From NCBI RefSeq assembly GCF_022179325.1, contig NZ_BPQQ01000098.1:1-35998 (forward strand): DNA of 35,998 nt. The letters run 5' to 3'. Below are positions 1-7,039 of this stretch, in pieces. The position numbers and the translations under genes were made by a program. The DNA comes from Methylobacterium isbiliense (GTDB taxonomy: Bacteria > Pseudomonadota > Alphaproteobacteria > Rhizobiales > Beijerinckiaceae). Under the pieces are notes generated by a model, which did not search any database, was not told the DNA's origin, and saw nothing but the letters and a program-made list of their open reading frames with translations. Within the stretch, counting starts at the first letter, position 1. Each line of letters starts with the position of its first letter.

Positions 1-180
1 GGATACCGTACGGTGTTTGACGCTTCCACCCTCGCCTGCACCAAGCGCGTACTCTCGTTGGGGAGCTTCATCACAGTGCGTACGGAGGCGTCGTCGCTCC
101 CTCCTCCTGGACCGAGCGACGGCGCTGGCAGAATCCACGTCGCGCCACGGGCCCGCCAGTGCGTTGCTCCGGGTACGACG

Positions 181-969
181 ATGATGAACCCGTTGGTCAC
201 TCGGCTGCGGACACTCACCAGCCTGACCGAGGACGACCTTCAGCTCCTGGCCCGGGCTTGCGGCGTGACGCTCAGCGTCCCGGCTCGAACGGACATCCAT
301 CCGGAGGGGCACCAGCCCGACAGCCTGCACATCCTCGTGGAGGGTTGGGCCGCGCGCTACAAGCTCCTGCCGGACGGCCGGCGGCAGATCCCCGCCGTGT
401 TAGTGCCGGGGGACCTGTGCGACCTGGATGGCTTGCTGCTGAAGCGCATCCATTCCGGTGTCTGTGCCCTCACCGCCTGCACGGTGGCCGTGCTCCCCCT
501 CACGCAGGTGAGGGAGCTGATGGACCGCAGCCCGGCGATCCGCGAGGTGATCTGGTGGCTGCAATGCGTGGAGAACGCGGTGTCGGCGGAATGGTCCATC
601 GGGCTCGGCCGCCGCTCGGCGGACGAGAGGATGGCGCACCTGCTGTGCGAGCTTCTCGTTCGGCTCTCGACGGTGGGCCTGAGCAGCGAGAACCGCTACC
701 CGCTGCCGGTCACGCAGGCCGACCTCGGTGACGCGCTCGGCCTGTCGACCGTGCACGTCAACCGGACGCTGCAGGAGTTGCGGGGACGCGGCCTGATCAG
801 CCTGGAGGGCCGCTGGCTGACGATCCACGATTACGACGGGCTGAAGGCGATGGCTGGCTTCGACTCCGACTACCTGCACATCGAGGGCCCACGCCCGGTG
901 GTTGAGGGGCATGCCCAAACCAGGCGTGGTCCGGGCGCGTCCGTCGACGGTCCGCATCTGGAGCGCTGA
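181..969 (+). CDS. Crp/Fnr-family transcriptional regulator
   Basis: Predicted cytoplasmic DNA-binding regulator of 262 residues. The N-terminal half (about residues 20-130) reads as a cyclic-nucleotide-binding-type beta-roll, with a stretch like HPEGHQPDSLHILVEGWAAR. The C-terminal part holds a winged helix-turn-helix with QADLGDALGLSTVHVNRTLQ as recognition segment, the classic Crp/Fnr HTH_Crp_2 pattern. I see no N-terminal Fnr-type cysteine cluster, so an oxygen-sensing iron-sulfur role is unlikely; the effector is unknown. The ATG at 181 (or 184) was preferred over the upstream in-frame GTG at 13, because residues encoded before 181 do not look like protein of this family. No strong Shine-Dalgarno is visible. 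Single-domain regulators of this kind are numerous in Methylobacterium. It stands alone, so no target can be named from context. Confidence 0.88.
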   Translation: MMNPLVTRLRTLTSLTEDDLQLLARACGVTLSVPARTDIHPEGHQPDSLHILVEGWAARYKLLPDGRRQIPAVLVPGDLCDLDGLLLKRIHSGVCALTACTVAVLPLTQVRELMDRSPAIREVIWWLQCVENAVSAEWSIGLGRRSADERMAHLLCELLVRLSTVGLSSENRYPLPVTQADLGDALGLSTVHVNRTLQELRGRGLISLEGRWLTIHDYDGLKAMAGFDSDYLHIEGPRPVVEGHAQTRRGPGASVDGPHLER

Positions 970-1085
970 TACCAATCTGAGCGAATTGTTCGGCTCAGCG
1001 TACCCCTCGCGACGCTGTACGCTTCGAGGCAGAATTGCCTCCACTAAGGGGGTGGAGTCCCGGTTTGGGAATTCAAAGTTTGGGG

Positions 1086-1120
1086 AAAAAACCCCAATGG
1101 AGTCAACGACTCATTAGGGT
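1086..1120 (-). terminator. Rho-independent terminator of tRNA-Cys
   Basis: Read on the minus strand, the bases just after the tRNA CCA end form a long stem: AACCCTAATGAGTC pairs with GACTCCATTGGGGTT around a GTT loop, with one bulged C and one T-G wobble, followed by a run of Ts (1091 down to 1086). Position directly downstream of tRNA-Cys fits its terminator. This is one of the few U-tailed terminators in the window. Confidence 0.8.
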
Positions 1121-1194
1121 TGGAGGCCTCGCCCGGAATCGAACCGGGGTGCAAGGATTTGCAGTCCTCTGCGTAACCACTCCGCCACGAGGCC
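1121..1194 (-). tRNA. tRNA-Cys (anticodon GCA)
   Basis: A complete 74-nt cloverleaf on the minus strand with encoded CCA. The acceptor stem GGCCTCG pairs with CGAGGCC, the discriminator base is U as expected for cysteine tRNA, the anticodon loop is CTGCAAA with anticodon GCA, and the T arm carries GGTTCGATTCC. The 5' end is at 1194 and the CCA end at 1121. A U-tailed hairpin follows immediately. Confidence 0.97.
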
Positions 1195-1256
1195 ATTCCG
1201 CGGCAGCCCGAAGGCACCGCATCCCCGGGGCGGGCGGCCGGCCCGGGACGAGGGCT

Positions 1257-1285
1257 CTTTAACAGAGCCCCGGCGGCGGAAGCAA
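1257..1285 (-). promoter_or_regulatory. Candidate promoter of tRNA-Cys
   Basis: On the minus strand TTGCTT (1285-1280) and TTAAAG (1262-1257) are 17 nt apart, 62 nt upstream of the tRNA 5' end. A perfect 7-bp inverted repeat GGGCTCT/AGAGCCC (1252-1270, 5-nt loop) overlaps the proposed -10. The motif match is modest and the assignment is inference. Confidence 0.3.
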
Positions 1286-1331
1286 CCGGAATGCGCGACC
1301 AGAAAATCACCTGGCCGCCGCGCGAACGCCC

Positions 1332-1361
1332 TTGCACGGCGCGGGCCGCCTGGAGTATGCG
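1332..1361 (+). promoter_or_regulatory. Candidate promoter of tRNA-Asn
   Basis: TTGCAC (1332-1337) and TATGCG (1356-1361) are separated by 18 nt. The -10-like element ends 11 nt before the tRNA-Asn 5' end, which would give a very short leader, as is common for tRNA genes. The -10 match is weak. Confidence 0.35.
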
Positions 1362-1372
1362 TCCGGCGTCGT

Positions 1373-1448
1373 TCCCCGATAGCTCAGTTGGTAGAGCAGG
1401 CGACTGTTAATCGCCTTGTCGCAGGTTCGAGTCCTGCTCGGGGAGCCA
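1373..1448 (+). tRNA. tRNA-Asn (anticodon GTT)
   Basis: A complete 76-nt tRNA with encoded CCA. The acceptor TCCCCGA pairs with TCGGGGA, the D arm reads GCTCAGTTGGTAGAGC, the anticodon stem-loop GGCGACTGTTAATCGCC carries GTT, and the T arm is GCAGGTTCGAGTCCTGC. The discriminator base is G. The gene lies 178 nt from the oppositely oriented tRNA-Cys. Confidence 0.97.
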
Positions 1449-1513
1449 TCAGGCCCGACCTCCCGACCCGTCCGGCCGGCGATCGTTCCGCGCGGAGCCT
1501 GTAAAATTCCCTC

Positions 1514-1539
1514 GGAACTTGATCGGCCCCGTCCGGGTT
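1514..1539 (+). promoter_or_regulatory. EcfG-type general-stress promoter
   Basis: GGAAC at 1514-1518 is followed after 17 nt by GGTT at 1536-1539. The alphaproteobacterial general stress response sigma factor EcfG (PhyR-NepR-EcfG system) recognises GGAAC-N16/17-cGTT, so this matches at 8 of 9 positions. It lies about 80 nt upstream of the DUF1328 start codon, in the right orientation. Sequence match is direct; function is inference. Confidence 0.5.
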
Positions 1540-1617
1540 TTCCGTGCAAGTTGCTGCGACGCTTTGGACCGGGACTGGTCCGACAGGCGCCAGCGTCATG
1601 ATTGACGGGAGATCACC

Positions 1618-1794
1618 ATGATCGGATGGGCCATTACGTTCCTGGTCGTCGCGCTGGTCGCGGCTCTGCTCGGCTTCGGCGGCATCGCCGGCACCGCCAT
1701 GGAGGCGGCCAAGATCGTCTTCTTCGTCGCCATCGTGCTGTTCGCGGTCTCGGCCGTCTTCGGCCTGATGCGCGGGCGCTCGCCGCGGCTCTGA
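1618..1794 (+). CDS. DUF1328 small membrane protein (YtjA-like)
   Basis: A 58-residue, almost wholly hydrophobic protein beginning [20 protein letters not shown], then a glycine-rich turn, [18 protein letters not shown] and a basic tail RGRSPRL. Two transmembrane helices, the central GGIAG(T/S)A turn and the [10 protein letters not shown] second helix are typical of the DUF1328 family, whose members are inner-membrane proteins of unknown biochemical function often linked to envelope or general stress. GGGAG lies about 8 nt before the ATG. A U-tailed terminator follows at 1820, so the gene is probably monocistronic. The GGAAC-type promoter upstream suggests stress-sigma control. Confidence 0.85.
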   Translation: MIGWAITFLVVALVAALLGFGGIAGTAMEAAKIVFFVAIVLFAVSAVFGLMRGRSPRL

Positions 1795-1819
1795 CGCACG
1801 GCATTGCCGGGACGGAACG

Positions 1820-1842
1820 GGGCGGCTTCGGCCGCCCTTTTT
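1820..1842 (+). terminator. Rho-independent terminator after DUF1328 gene
   Basis: GGGCGGC pairs perfectly with GCCGCCC around a TTCG tetraloop and is followed by five Ts (1838-1842). It lies 25 nt after the DUF1328 stop codon on the same strand. Confidence 0.9.
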
Positions 1843-1918
1843 CGTCGCAGGCGGACGCTGCATCCGGAGGCAGGGGTGGCGCGTTGCCGCCCAACGGCGC
1901 CCTCACGGCGGAACTCCG

Positions 1919-2131
1919 ATGACCGGCTTCTTCCTCTACTTCACGGCCTGCCTGTCGGCAGCGCCCGACACCTGCGAGATGCGCCGCCTCCTCCTCGACA
2001 TCGAGGAGCCGCGCCTGTGCCTGCGGATTGCCCAGCCGCAACTGGCGCGCTGGGTCGGCAGTCACCCCGAATACCGCGTCACGGAGTGGCGGTGCGGTGC
2101 CCCGCCCCGCGACCGGGGCCGGCGCGTCTGA
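1919..2131 (+). CDS. Small conserved hypothetical protein
   Basis: A 70-residue protein starting MTGFFLYFTACLSAAPDTCE, with three cysteines in the N-terminal half (10, 19, 34), an IEEPRLCLRIAQPQLARWV segment and a closing W-x-C (TEWRCG). The layout of a hydrophobic start, an early C-x8-C pair, a later Cys followed by a Q/W-rich helix and H-P-x-Y/W-x-V-x-x-W-x-C resembles short uncharacterised proteins common in rhizobia and relatives; I recall the pattern but cannot name a family number. The conserved cysteines suggest a secreted or periplasmic disulfide protein, although no clear cleavage site is visible. GGCGGA lies just upstream of the ATG. It converges with the next minus-strand gene, 7 nt away. 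Confidence 0.6.
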   Translation: MTGFFLYFTACLSAAPDTCEMRRLLLDIEEPRLCLRIAQPQLARWVGSHPEYRVTEWRCGAPPRDRGRRV

Positions 2132-2138
2132 CGCGCGT

Positions 2139-2357
2139 TCAGGCGTGCACCGCCCGTTCGAAGGGCAGAATGGCGGCCCGGCGGCCGGATGGCCGCCGTC
2201 CGGACATCCGCGGCACGAGTCGATGCACCGTCGCGGTGCGCAGGGCGGCCGCCGCCCGCAGGTCGGCGCACCAGATCGCCGCGGCGATGTAGCCGCGCGA
2301 CAGAACCACCACCGTGTCGGGTCGCAGGGGGCACTCGAAGCGAGCCGTGACGTGCAT
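2139..2357 (-). CDS. Small hypothetical protein
   Basis: A 72-residue ORF whose ATG (2357) is preceded by AGGGAGG at 5 nt, one of the best ribosome-binding sites in the window; this is the main reason to call it. The protein has a mildly hydrophobic middle (DTVVVLSRGYIAAAIWCADL) and an Arg-rich tail, and I do not recognise it. The frame stays open upstream, and an ATG at 2603 also has a G-rich site in front of it, which would give 154 residues; that extension is Pro/Arg/Ala-rich and crosses a perfect hairpin, so the short form is preferred. Confidence 0.45.
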   Translation of the reverse strand: MHVTARFECPLRPDTVVVLSRGYIAAAIWCADLRAAAALRTATVHRLVPRMSGRRPSGRRAAILPFERAVHA

Positions 2358-2456
2358 CACGACCTCCCTGGTACGGGGCTGGGCGGTCCGGGCCGCCGCC
2401 CCGGCATCCGCGGCTCCGGAAAGGGCGTGAGCATCGTCCCGCGGAGCGCGTCGGGC

Positions 2457-2492
2457 GGGCCAGGCAGCCCTCGGAGTCTTACTGCCTGGCCC
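2457..2492. repeat. Perfect 11-bp inverted repeat in intergenic region
   Basis: GGGCCAGGCAG (2457-2467) is perfectly complementary to CTGCCTGGCCC (2482-2492) with a 14-nt loop. There is no T-run on either side. It lies in the 444-nt gap between the 72-residue hypothetical (minus) and sseA (plus), about 100 nt upstream of the former. The same gap holds two copies of GGGTTCTAGCA (2546-2556 and 2640-2650). Otherwise I see no gene in 2358-2801. Confidence 0.6.
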
Positions 2493-2801
2493 GTCGACCG
2501 CGCCCGGCCGTGCAAGGGAGAGTGAACACGGCGGTTGCAGTGAGAGGGTTCTAGCAGGAGCCGTGCCAGACCCGGTTCGCTGCCGCATCTCGCCGTCGGC
2601 CATCGATCCCCCCTGCCCGGTCTGGCGCGGACGCCGCGCGGGTTCTAGCACGGCGCGTCGCCATCCGGTGTAACCGGCGTTAGCGTCGCCAGCCATCGGC
2701 CGGGCGCCGATCCGTGGCCACCTCACCGAATGGTGTTTATAGGTTGGGCAGCCCAAGGCGCGGCCGTTGGCACCCGGCCGCGCGGATCTGAGGTGGACGG
2801 C

Positions 2802-3665
2802 ATGGCGACAGGAATCTCGGAGACAGGTCCCTTCGTGACGGCGGACTGGTTGGCGCAGCGGCTCGCCGCTCCCGACATCGTGGTGGTGGACGGCTCCTGG
2901 TACCTGCCGGCCATGAACCGCGACGCGGCGGCGGAGTACCGCGCCGGCCACATCCCGGGAGCCGTGCGCGTCGACATCGACGCGGTGCGCGACGAGGACA
3001 GCCCCCTGCCCCACATGCTGCCGCGGCCGGAGGTCTTCGCTTCGCGCATGCGGGCGCTCGGCATCGGCGACGGCATGACGGTGGTGGTCTACGACGGGAT
3101 GGGCCTGTTCTCGGCCCCGCGGGTGCGCTGGATGTTCCGGGTGTTCGGCGTGCGCGACGTGGCGATCCTCGCGGGCGGCTTCCCGGCCTGGGTGGCGGGC
3201 GGGCACCCGGTCGAGGAGGGCGAACCGCGGCCGCGCGACCGGCGCCACTTCACCGCCCGGCTCGACCATTCGGCGGTGGCGGACGTCGCCGACATCCAGC
3301 GCGCGCTCGCGGGCGCCGCCCAGGTGGTGGATGCGCGATCGGCCGCGCGCTTCGCCGGCGAGGAGCCGGAGCCCCGCCCCGGCGTGCGCCCCGGCCACAT
3401 CCCGGGCTCGCTCAACGTGCATTACGGCGCCCTGCAGGAGGGCGGACGGCTCAAGGATGCGGCGGCGCTCGAAGCGGCCTTCCGGGAGGCCGGCGTCGAC
3501 CTCGACCGCCCGGTCGTCACCACCTGCGGCTCGGGCGTCACCGCCGCCATCGTGTCGCTCGCGCTGGAAACCCTCGGGCGCGAGCCGCGGGCGCTCTACG
3601 ACGGGTCGTGGACCGAATGGGGCGCACGCGAGGACCTGCCGGTGGAGACGGGGCGCGGGCGCTGA
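2802..3665 (+). CDS. sseA: 3-mercaptopyruvate sulfurtransferase
   Basis: A 287-residue two-domain rhodanese. It transfers sulfur from 3-mercaptopyruvate to a thiol or cyanide acceptor in cysteine catabolism. The N-terminal inactive rhodanese domain (about 10-140) has EYRAGHIPGAVRVDIDAV and LAGGFPAW. The C-terminal catalytic domain (about 160-285) has VVDARSAARF, PGHIPGSLNVHY and the active loop CGSGVTA with nucleophile Cys242; CG[ST]GVT is the mercaptopyruvate type, unlike the CRKG-type loop of thiosulfate sulfurtransferases. The ATG at 2802 has GAGGTGG just upstream; an in-frame ATG at 2730 would add 24 residues that do not fit the family. It converges on the aap operon and, with metC nearby, suggests a sulfur-amino-acid theme. 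Confidence 0.92.
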   Translation: MATGISETGPFVTADWLAQRLAAPDIVVVDGSWYLPAMNRDAAAEYRAGHIPGAVRVDIDAVRDEDSPLPHMLPRPEVFASRMRALGIGDGMTVVVYDGMGLFSAPRVRWMFRVFGVRDVAILAGGFPAWVAGGHPVEEGEPRPRDRRHFTARLDHSAVADVADIQRALAGAAQVVDARSAARFAGEEPEPRPGVRPGHIPGSLNVHYGALQEGGRLKDAAALEAAFREAGVDLDRPVVTTCGSGVTAAIVSLALETLGREPRALYDGSWTEWGAREDLPVETGRGR

Positions 3666-3672
3666 AGCCGGA

Positions 3673-3694
3673 GGCGGGCGCCCCGGCGCCCGCC
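3673..3694. terminator. Bidirectional hairpin between convergent sseA and aapP
   Basis: GGCGGGCGCC and GGCGCCCGCC form a perfect 10-bp stem around CC, filling almost the whole 30-nt gap between the two convergent stop codons. No T-run is present on either strand, so intrinsic termination is uncertain, but the placement fits a shared transcription barrier. Confidence 0.55.
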
Positions 3695-3695
3695 C

Positions 3696-4505
3696 TCAAT
3701 GCAGGATCTGGCTCAGGAAGAGCTTGGTCCGCTCGTGCCGGGGCGCGCGGAAGAAGGCGTCCGGCGTGTTCACCTCGACGATCTGGCCCTCGTCCATGAA
3801 GATCACCCGGTCGGCGACCTGACGGGCGAAGCCCATCTCGTGGGTCACGACCAGCATGGTCATGCCCTCGTCGGCGAGGCCCACCATCGTGTCGAGCACC
3901 TCCTTGACCATCTCGGGGTCGAGGGCCGAGGTCGGCTCGTCGAACAGCATGATCTTGGGGCTCATGCACAGCGAGCGGGCGATGGCCACGCGCTGCTGCT
4001 GCCCGCCCGAGAGCTGGCCCGGATACTTGTGGGCTTGGTTGGGGATCTTGACCCGGGTGAGATAGCGCATGGCCACCGCCTCGGCCTCCGCCTTCGGCAT
4101 CTTCTTCACCCAGATCGGCGCGAGCGTGCAGTTCTCCAGCACGGTGAGATGCGGGAAGAGGTTGAAGTGCTGGAAGACCATGCCGACCTCGCGTCGGATC
4201 TCGTCGATCCGCTTGAGGTCGTTGGTGAGCTCGATCCCGTCCACGTTGATGCGGCCGGCCTGGTGCTCCTCCAGGCGGTTGATGCAGCGGATCAGCGTCG
4301 ACTTGCCCGAGCCCGAGGGGCCGCAGATGACGATGCGCTCGCCGCGGCGCACGGTCAGGTCGACGTCGCGCAGGACGTGGAAGGCGCCGTACCACTTGTT
4401 GACCCGCTCCAGCGTCACCGCCACCGGGGCCTCGGCGAGGCGGGCGGCGGAGGTGTCGGCGGGCGCAAGCTCCGGGTCGGTTTCGGGCAGGTTGGACGCG
4501 GTCAT
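3696..4505 (-). CDS. aapP: General L-amino acid ABC transporter, ATP-binding protein
   Basis: A 269-residue nucleotide-binding subunit that powers polar amino-acid import at the inner membrane. It shows Walker [10 protein letters not shown] (62-70), Q-loop [13 protein letters not shown] (109-121), signature LSGGQ (165-169), Walker B IMLFDE (185-190) and switch His222 in VVTHEMGFA. It is the PAAT-type ATPase (HisP/GlnQ/AapP), with an N-terminal extension of about 28 residues before the conserved VNKWYG. It is the last gene of aapJQMP, 7 nt downstream of aapM, so translation is probably coupled. Members of this system in rhizobia import a broad range of L-amino acids; substrate range here is inferred. 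Confidence 0.95.
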   Translation of the reverse strand: MTASNLPETDPELAPADTSAARLAEAPVAVTLERVNKWYGAFHVLRDVDLTVRRGERIVICGPSGSGKSTLIRCINRLEEHQAGRINVDGIELTNDLKRIDEIRREVGMVFQHFNLFPHLTVLENCTLAPIWVKKMPKAEAEAVAMRYLTRVKIPNQAHKYPGQLSGGQQQRVAIARSLCMSPKIMLFDEPTSALDPEMVKEVLDTMVGLADEGMTMLVVTHEMGFARQVADRVIFMDEGQIVEVNTPDAFFRAPRHERTKLFLSQILH

Positions 4506-4512
4506 GCGGGGA

Positions 4513-5670
4513 TCACCGTCGTTGGCCGGCAGCCAGCCGGCGCTCCACGTAGAGCGCGTAGCGCGACATGCCGAAGCAGAAGACGAAATAGAACAGGGCC
4601 GCGAAGGCGTAACCCGTCGTGACCACGGTGGGCGCGGCCCAGTTGGGATCGACGCGGGCGGATTCGATCGTGCGGATGAAGTCGAAGATGCCGACGATCG
4701 ACACCAGCGTGGTGTCCTTGAACAGGGCGATGAAGCTGTTGACGATGCCCGGGATGACGATGCGCAGGGCCTGGGGCAGCACCACGAGGCGCATGCTCTG
4801 CCAGTAGCTGAGGCCGAGCGAGGCGGCGCCCTCGGTCTGTCCGCGCGGGATCGCCTGGAGCCCGCCGCGCACGATCTCGGCCATGTAGGCAGCCGAGAAC
4901 AGCGCGATGCCGACGAGCGGGCGCATCAGGCGGTCCACCGTGACGTCGCCGGGCAGGAACAGCGGCAGCATCACGTTGGCCATGAACAGCACCGTGATCA
5001 GCGGCACGCCGCGCCAGAACTCGATGAAGATCACGCAGACGAGCCGCACCAGCGGCAGCTGCGAGCGCCGCCCCAGCGCCAGCAGGATCCCGAGCGGCAG
5101 CGACGCCACGATGCCGACCAGCGACACGACGAGCGTGACCAGCATCCCGCCCCACAGCGCGGTCGGCACCTTGGCCAGGCCGAGCGCGGGCACGCCCGCG
5201 AGGAGCGCGTAGCCGGCCAGCGGGAAGATCACGAAGACGTACAGGGCGCCCAGGCCCCGCCGCGGCGCGTCGAGCCACAGCAGCCAGCCGATCCCGACCG
5301 CCGCGAGGCCGAAGAAGACGTTGGCCCGCCAGCGCTCCTCGATCGGGTAGGAGCCGTAGACGAAGTAGTTGATCTTCTGGGCCACGAAGGCCCAGCAGGC
5401 CCCGACCGGGTGGCCCACCACGTCCGGCCGGCAGGCGTCGCGGTTCGCCCCCGTGAACACCGCATCGATGACGAGGAAGCGGGCGAGCGGCGGCACCGCC
5501 AGTGCCAGGATGGCGAGCGCGAGCAGCGTCAACAGGGTGTTGCCCGGACCCGAGAACAGGTTGGCCCGCGCCCAGGCCAGCGGGCCGCTCACCAGCACGG
5601 GCGGCGGGGCCGCCGGCACGGTCTCCCGGCGGATGAAGCTGAGGGACAGGGCCTGGGGTCCGGCGCTCAT
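4513..5670 (-). CDS. aapM: General L-amino acid ABC transporter, permease AapM
   Basis: A 385-residue integral membrane permease with several transmembrane segments. After a cytoplasmic N-terminus there is a helix ([20 protein letters not shown]), then a periplasmic-type insert rich in polar residues ([11 protein letters not shown]), further helices, and the binding-protein-dependent permease core with the coupling loop [24 protein letters not shown]. This long N-terminal extension before the core separates AapQ/AapM from the shorter HisM/GlnP permeases. It pairs with AapQ as a heterodimer and contacts AapP. Start ATG at 5670 is 7 nt after the aapQ stop. Confidence 0.94.
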   Translation of the reverse strand: MSAGPQALSLSFIRRETVPAAPPPVLVSGPLAWARANLFSGPGNTLLTLLALAILALAVPPLARFLVIDAVFTGANRDACRPDVVGHPVGACWAFVAQKINYFVYGSYPIEERWRANVFFGLAAVGIGWLLWLDAPRRGLGALYVFVIFPLAGYALLAGVPALGLAKVPTALWGGMLVTLVVSLVGIVASLPLGILLALGRRSQLPLVRLVCVIFIEFWRGVPLITVLFMANVMLPLFLPGDVTVDRLMRPLVGIALFSAAYMAEIVRGGLQAIPRGQTEGAASLGLSYWQSMRLVVLPQALRIVIPGIVNSFIALFKDTTLVSIVGIFDFIRTIESARVDPNWAAPTVVTTGYAFAALFYFVFCFGMSRYALYVERRLAAGQRR

Positions 5671-5677
5671 GCTGCCC

Positions 5678-6928
5678 TCACCGCTCCACCAGCGCGACGC
5701 GCCGGTTGTAGACGTTCATCACGAGCGCGGTGACGAGGCTGATGCTGAGATAGACCGCCATCGTGATCGCCACCACCTCGACCGCTTGGCCCGTCTGGTT
5801 CAGCACCGTGCCCATGAACACCTGCACGAGGTCCGGGTAGCCGATCGCCACCGCCAGCGACGAGTTCTTGGTGAGGTTGAGGTACTGGCTGGTGAGCGGC
5901 GGCACGATCACCCGCATGGCCTGGGGGATCACCACGAGGCGCAGGGTCGGTCCCGGCTGGAGGCCGAGCGCCCGCGCGGCCTCGGTCTGGCCGCGGGACA
6001 CCGCCTGGATGCCCGCCCGCACCACCTCGGCGATGAAGGCCGCGGTGTAGAGGGTGAGCCCCAGCACCAGGGCGACGAATTCGGGATAGAGCTGCAGCCC
6101 GCCGCGCAGGTTGAAGGTGCCCTTCACCGGCACCTCGACCGTGACCGGATCGGCGCCCACGAGCGCCAGCACGCCCCAGGTGGCGAGCGGCAGGCCGAGC
6201 ACCAGGGCGAGGCCGACGAGCCCCACCGGCGCCTGCCGGCCCGTGCGCGCCTGGCGATGACGGGCCCGGACCCGGTAGGCGATCGCCGCGGCGAGGCCGA
6301 GGCCGAGCGCGAGCGGGATCGCCCAGGCATCCGCCGCCAGGATCGGCTTGGGCACGTAGAGGCCGCGCTGGTTGAGGAAGACCGAGCCCGGCAGGCTCAG
6401 GGACTCGCGCGCGCCGGGCAGCGCCGAGAGCACCGCCACGTACCAGAACAGGAGCTGGAGCAGCAGCGGGATGTTGCGGATCACCTCGACGTAGACGCCC
6501 GCGAGCTTGGCCAGCATCCAGTTGGGCGACAGCCGCGCCACGCCGATCAGGAAGCCGAGCAGGGTCGCCAGCACGATGCCGATGGCGGCGACGATCAGCG
6601 TGTTGAGGAGGCCCACCACGAAGGCCTGCCCGTAGGTCGAACTCGCCGCCGCGAAGGGCACCAGCGACTGGCTGACGTCGAAGCCCGCGGTGTTCGACAG
6701 GAAGCCGAAGCCCGAGGCGATGCGGGCGTTGCGCAGGTTCTCGGCCGCGTTGTCGATGGCGGCCCAGACCAGCAGGCCGACCGCGAGGACGAGGAGGATC
6801 TGGTAGGCCCAGCCGCGCACGCGCGGGTCGTAGAGCGGCGAGACCCGGGGCGGGCGGGAGGGCGGGGCGACCGACGGGCTGTTCGACAAGGGGTTCCGGG
6901 TCCGATCGTGATGACGTGACGCGTGCAC
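5678..6928 (-). CDS. aapQ: General L-amino acid ABC transporter, permease AapQ
   Basis: A permease of up to 416 residues. After a Pro/Ser-rich N-terminus it has a first helix (WAYQILLVLAVGLLVWAAID), a family-typical stretch AENLRNARIASGFGFLSNTAGFD and the first permease helices (VGLLNTLIVAAIGIVLATLLG). A large polar insert follows, and the core ends with coupling loop TEAARALGLQPGPTLRLVVIPQAM. It partners AapM. The start is uncertain: GTG at 6928 gives the longest form, while TTG at 6886 (then SNSPSVAPP) is equally plausible; neither has a clear ribosome-binding site. A 111-nt gap with a small hairpin separates it from aapJ, the largest gap in the operon. Confidence 0.92.
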   Translation of the reverse strand: MHASRHHDRTRNPLSNSPSVAPPSRPPRVSPLYDPRVRGWAYQILLVLAVGLLVWAAIDNAAENLRNARIASGFGFLSNTAGFDVSQSLVPFAAASSTYGQAFVVGLLNTLIVAAIGIVLATLLGFLIGVARLSPNWMLAKLAGVYVEVIRNIPLLLQLLFWYVAVLSALPGARESLSLPGSVFLNQRGLYVPKPILAADAWAIPLALGLGLAAAIAYRVRARHRQARTGRQAPVGLVGLALVLGLPLATWGVLALVGADPVTVEVPVKGTFNLRGGLQLYPEFVALVLGLTLYTAAFIAEVVRAGIQAVSRGQTEAARALGLQPGPTLRLVVIPQAMRVIVPPLTSQYLNLTKNSSLAVAIGYPDLVQVFMGTVLNQTGQAVEVVAITMAVYLSISLVTALVMNVYNRRVALVER

Positions 6929-6991
6929 GGGCCGTGCCGGCGAAGCGTGCGAGCCCGTGTCCCGCCCGGGAGGGGGATCCCGCGCCTCACC

Positions 6992-7014
6992 GACGCCGCC
7001 TCATGCAGGGCGTC
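6992..7014 (-). promoter_or_regulatory. Intercistronic hairpin between aapJ and aapQ
   Basis: GACGCC (6992-6997) and GGCGTC (7009-7014) can pair across an 11-nt loop, 26 nt after the aapJ stop codon. Such hairpins after a binding-protein gene commonly protect the upstream message or attenuate the permease genes. This one is short and the role is inference. Confidence 0.3.
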
Positions 7015-7039
7015 CGTGGCGCGGAAGGTCCCGCCCACC

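Noticed and set aside
970-1085. Short inverted repeats CTGAGC/GCTCAG (977-998) and CTCCAC/GTGGAG (1039-1057)
   Set aside because: Only 6-bp stems without U-tracts, common by chance; not enough to call a terminator of the Crp/Fnr gene or a mobile-element remnant.
1121-1448. The tRNA pair as an integration site of a genomic island
   Set aside because: No integrase gene, no direct repeat of a tRNA 3' end and no composition shift were seen in the window.
4069-6919. Long plus-strand frames antisense to aapM and aapQ
   Set aside because: His/Asp/Arg-rich translations typical of the strand opposite a GC-rich membrane-protein gene; the minus-strand genes are certain.
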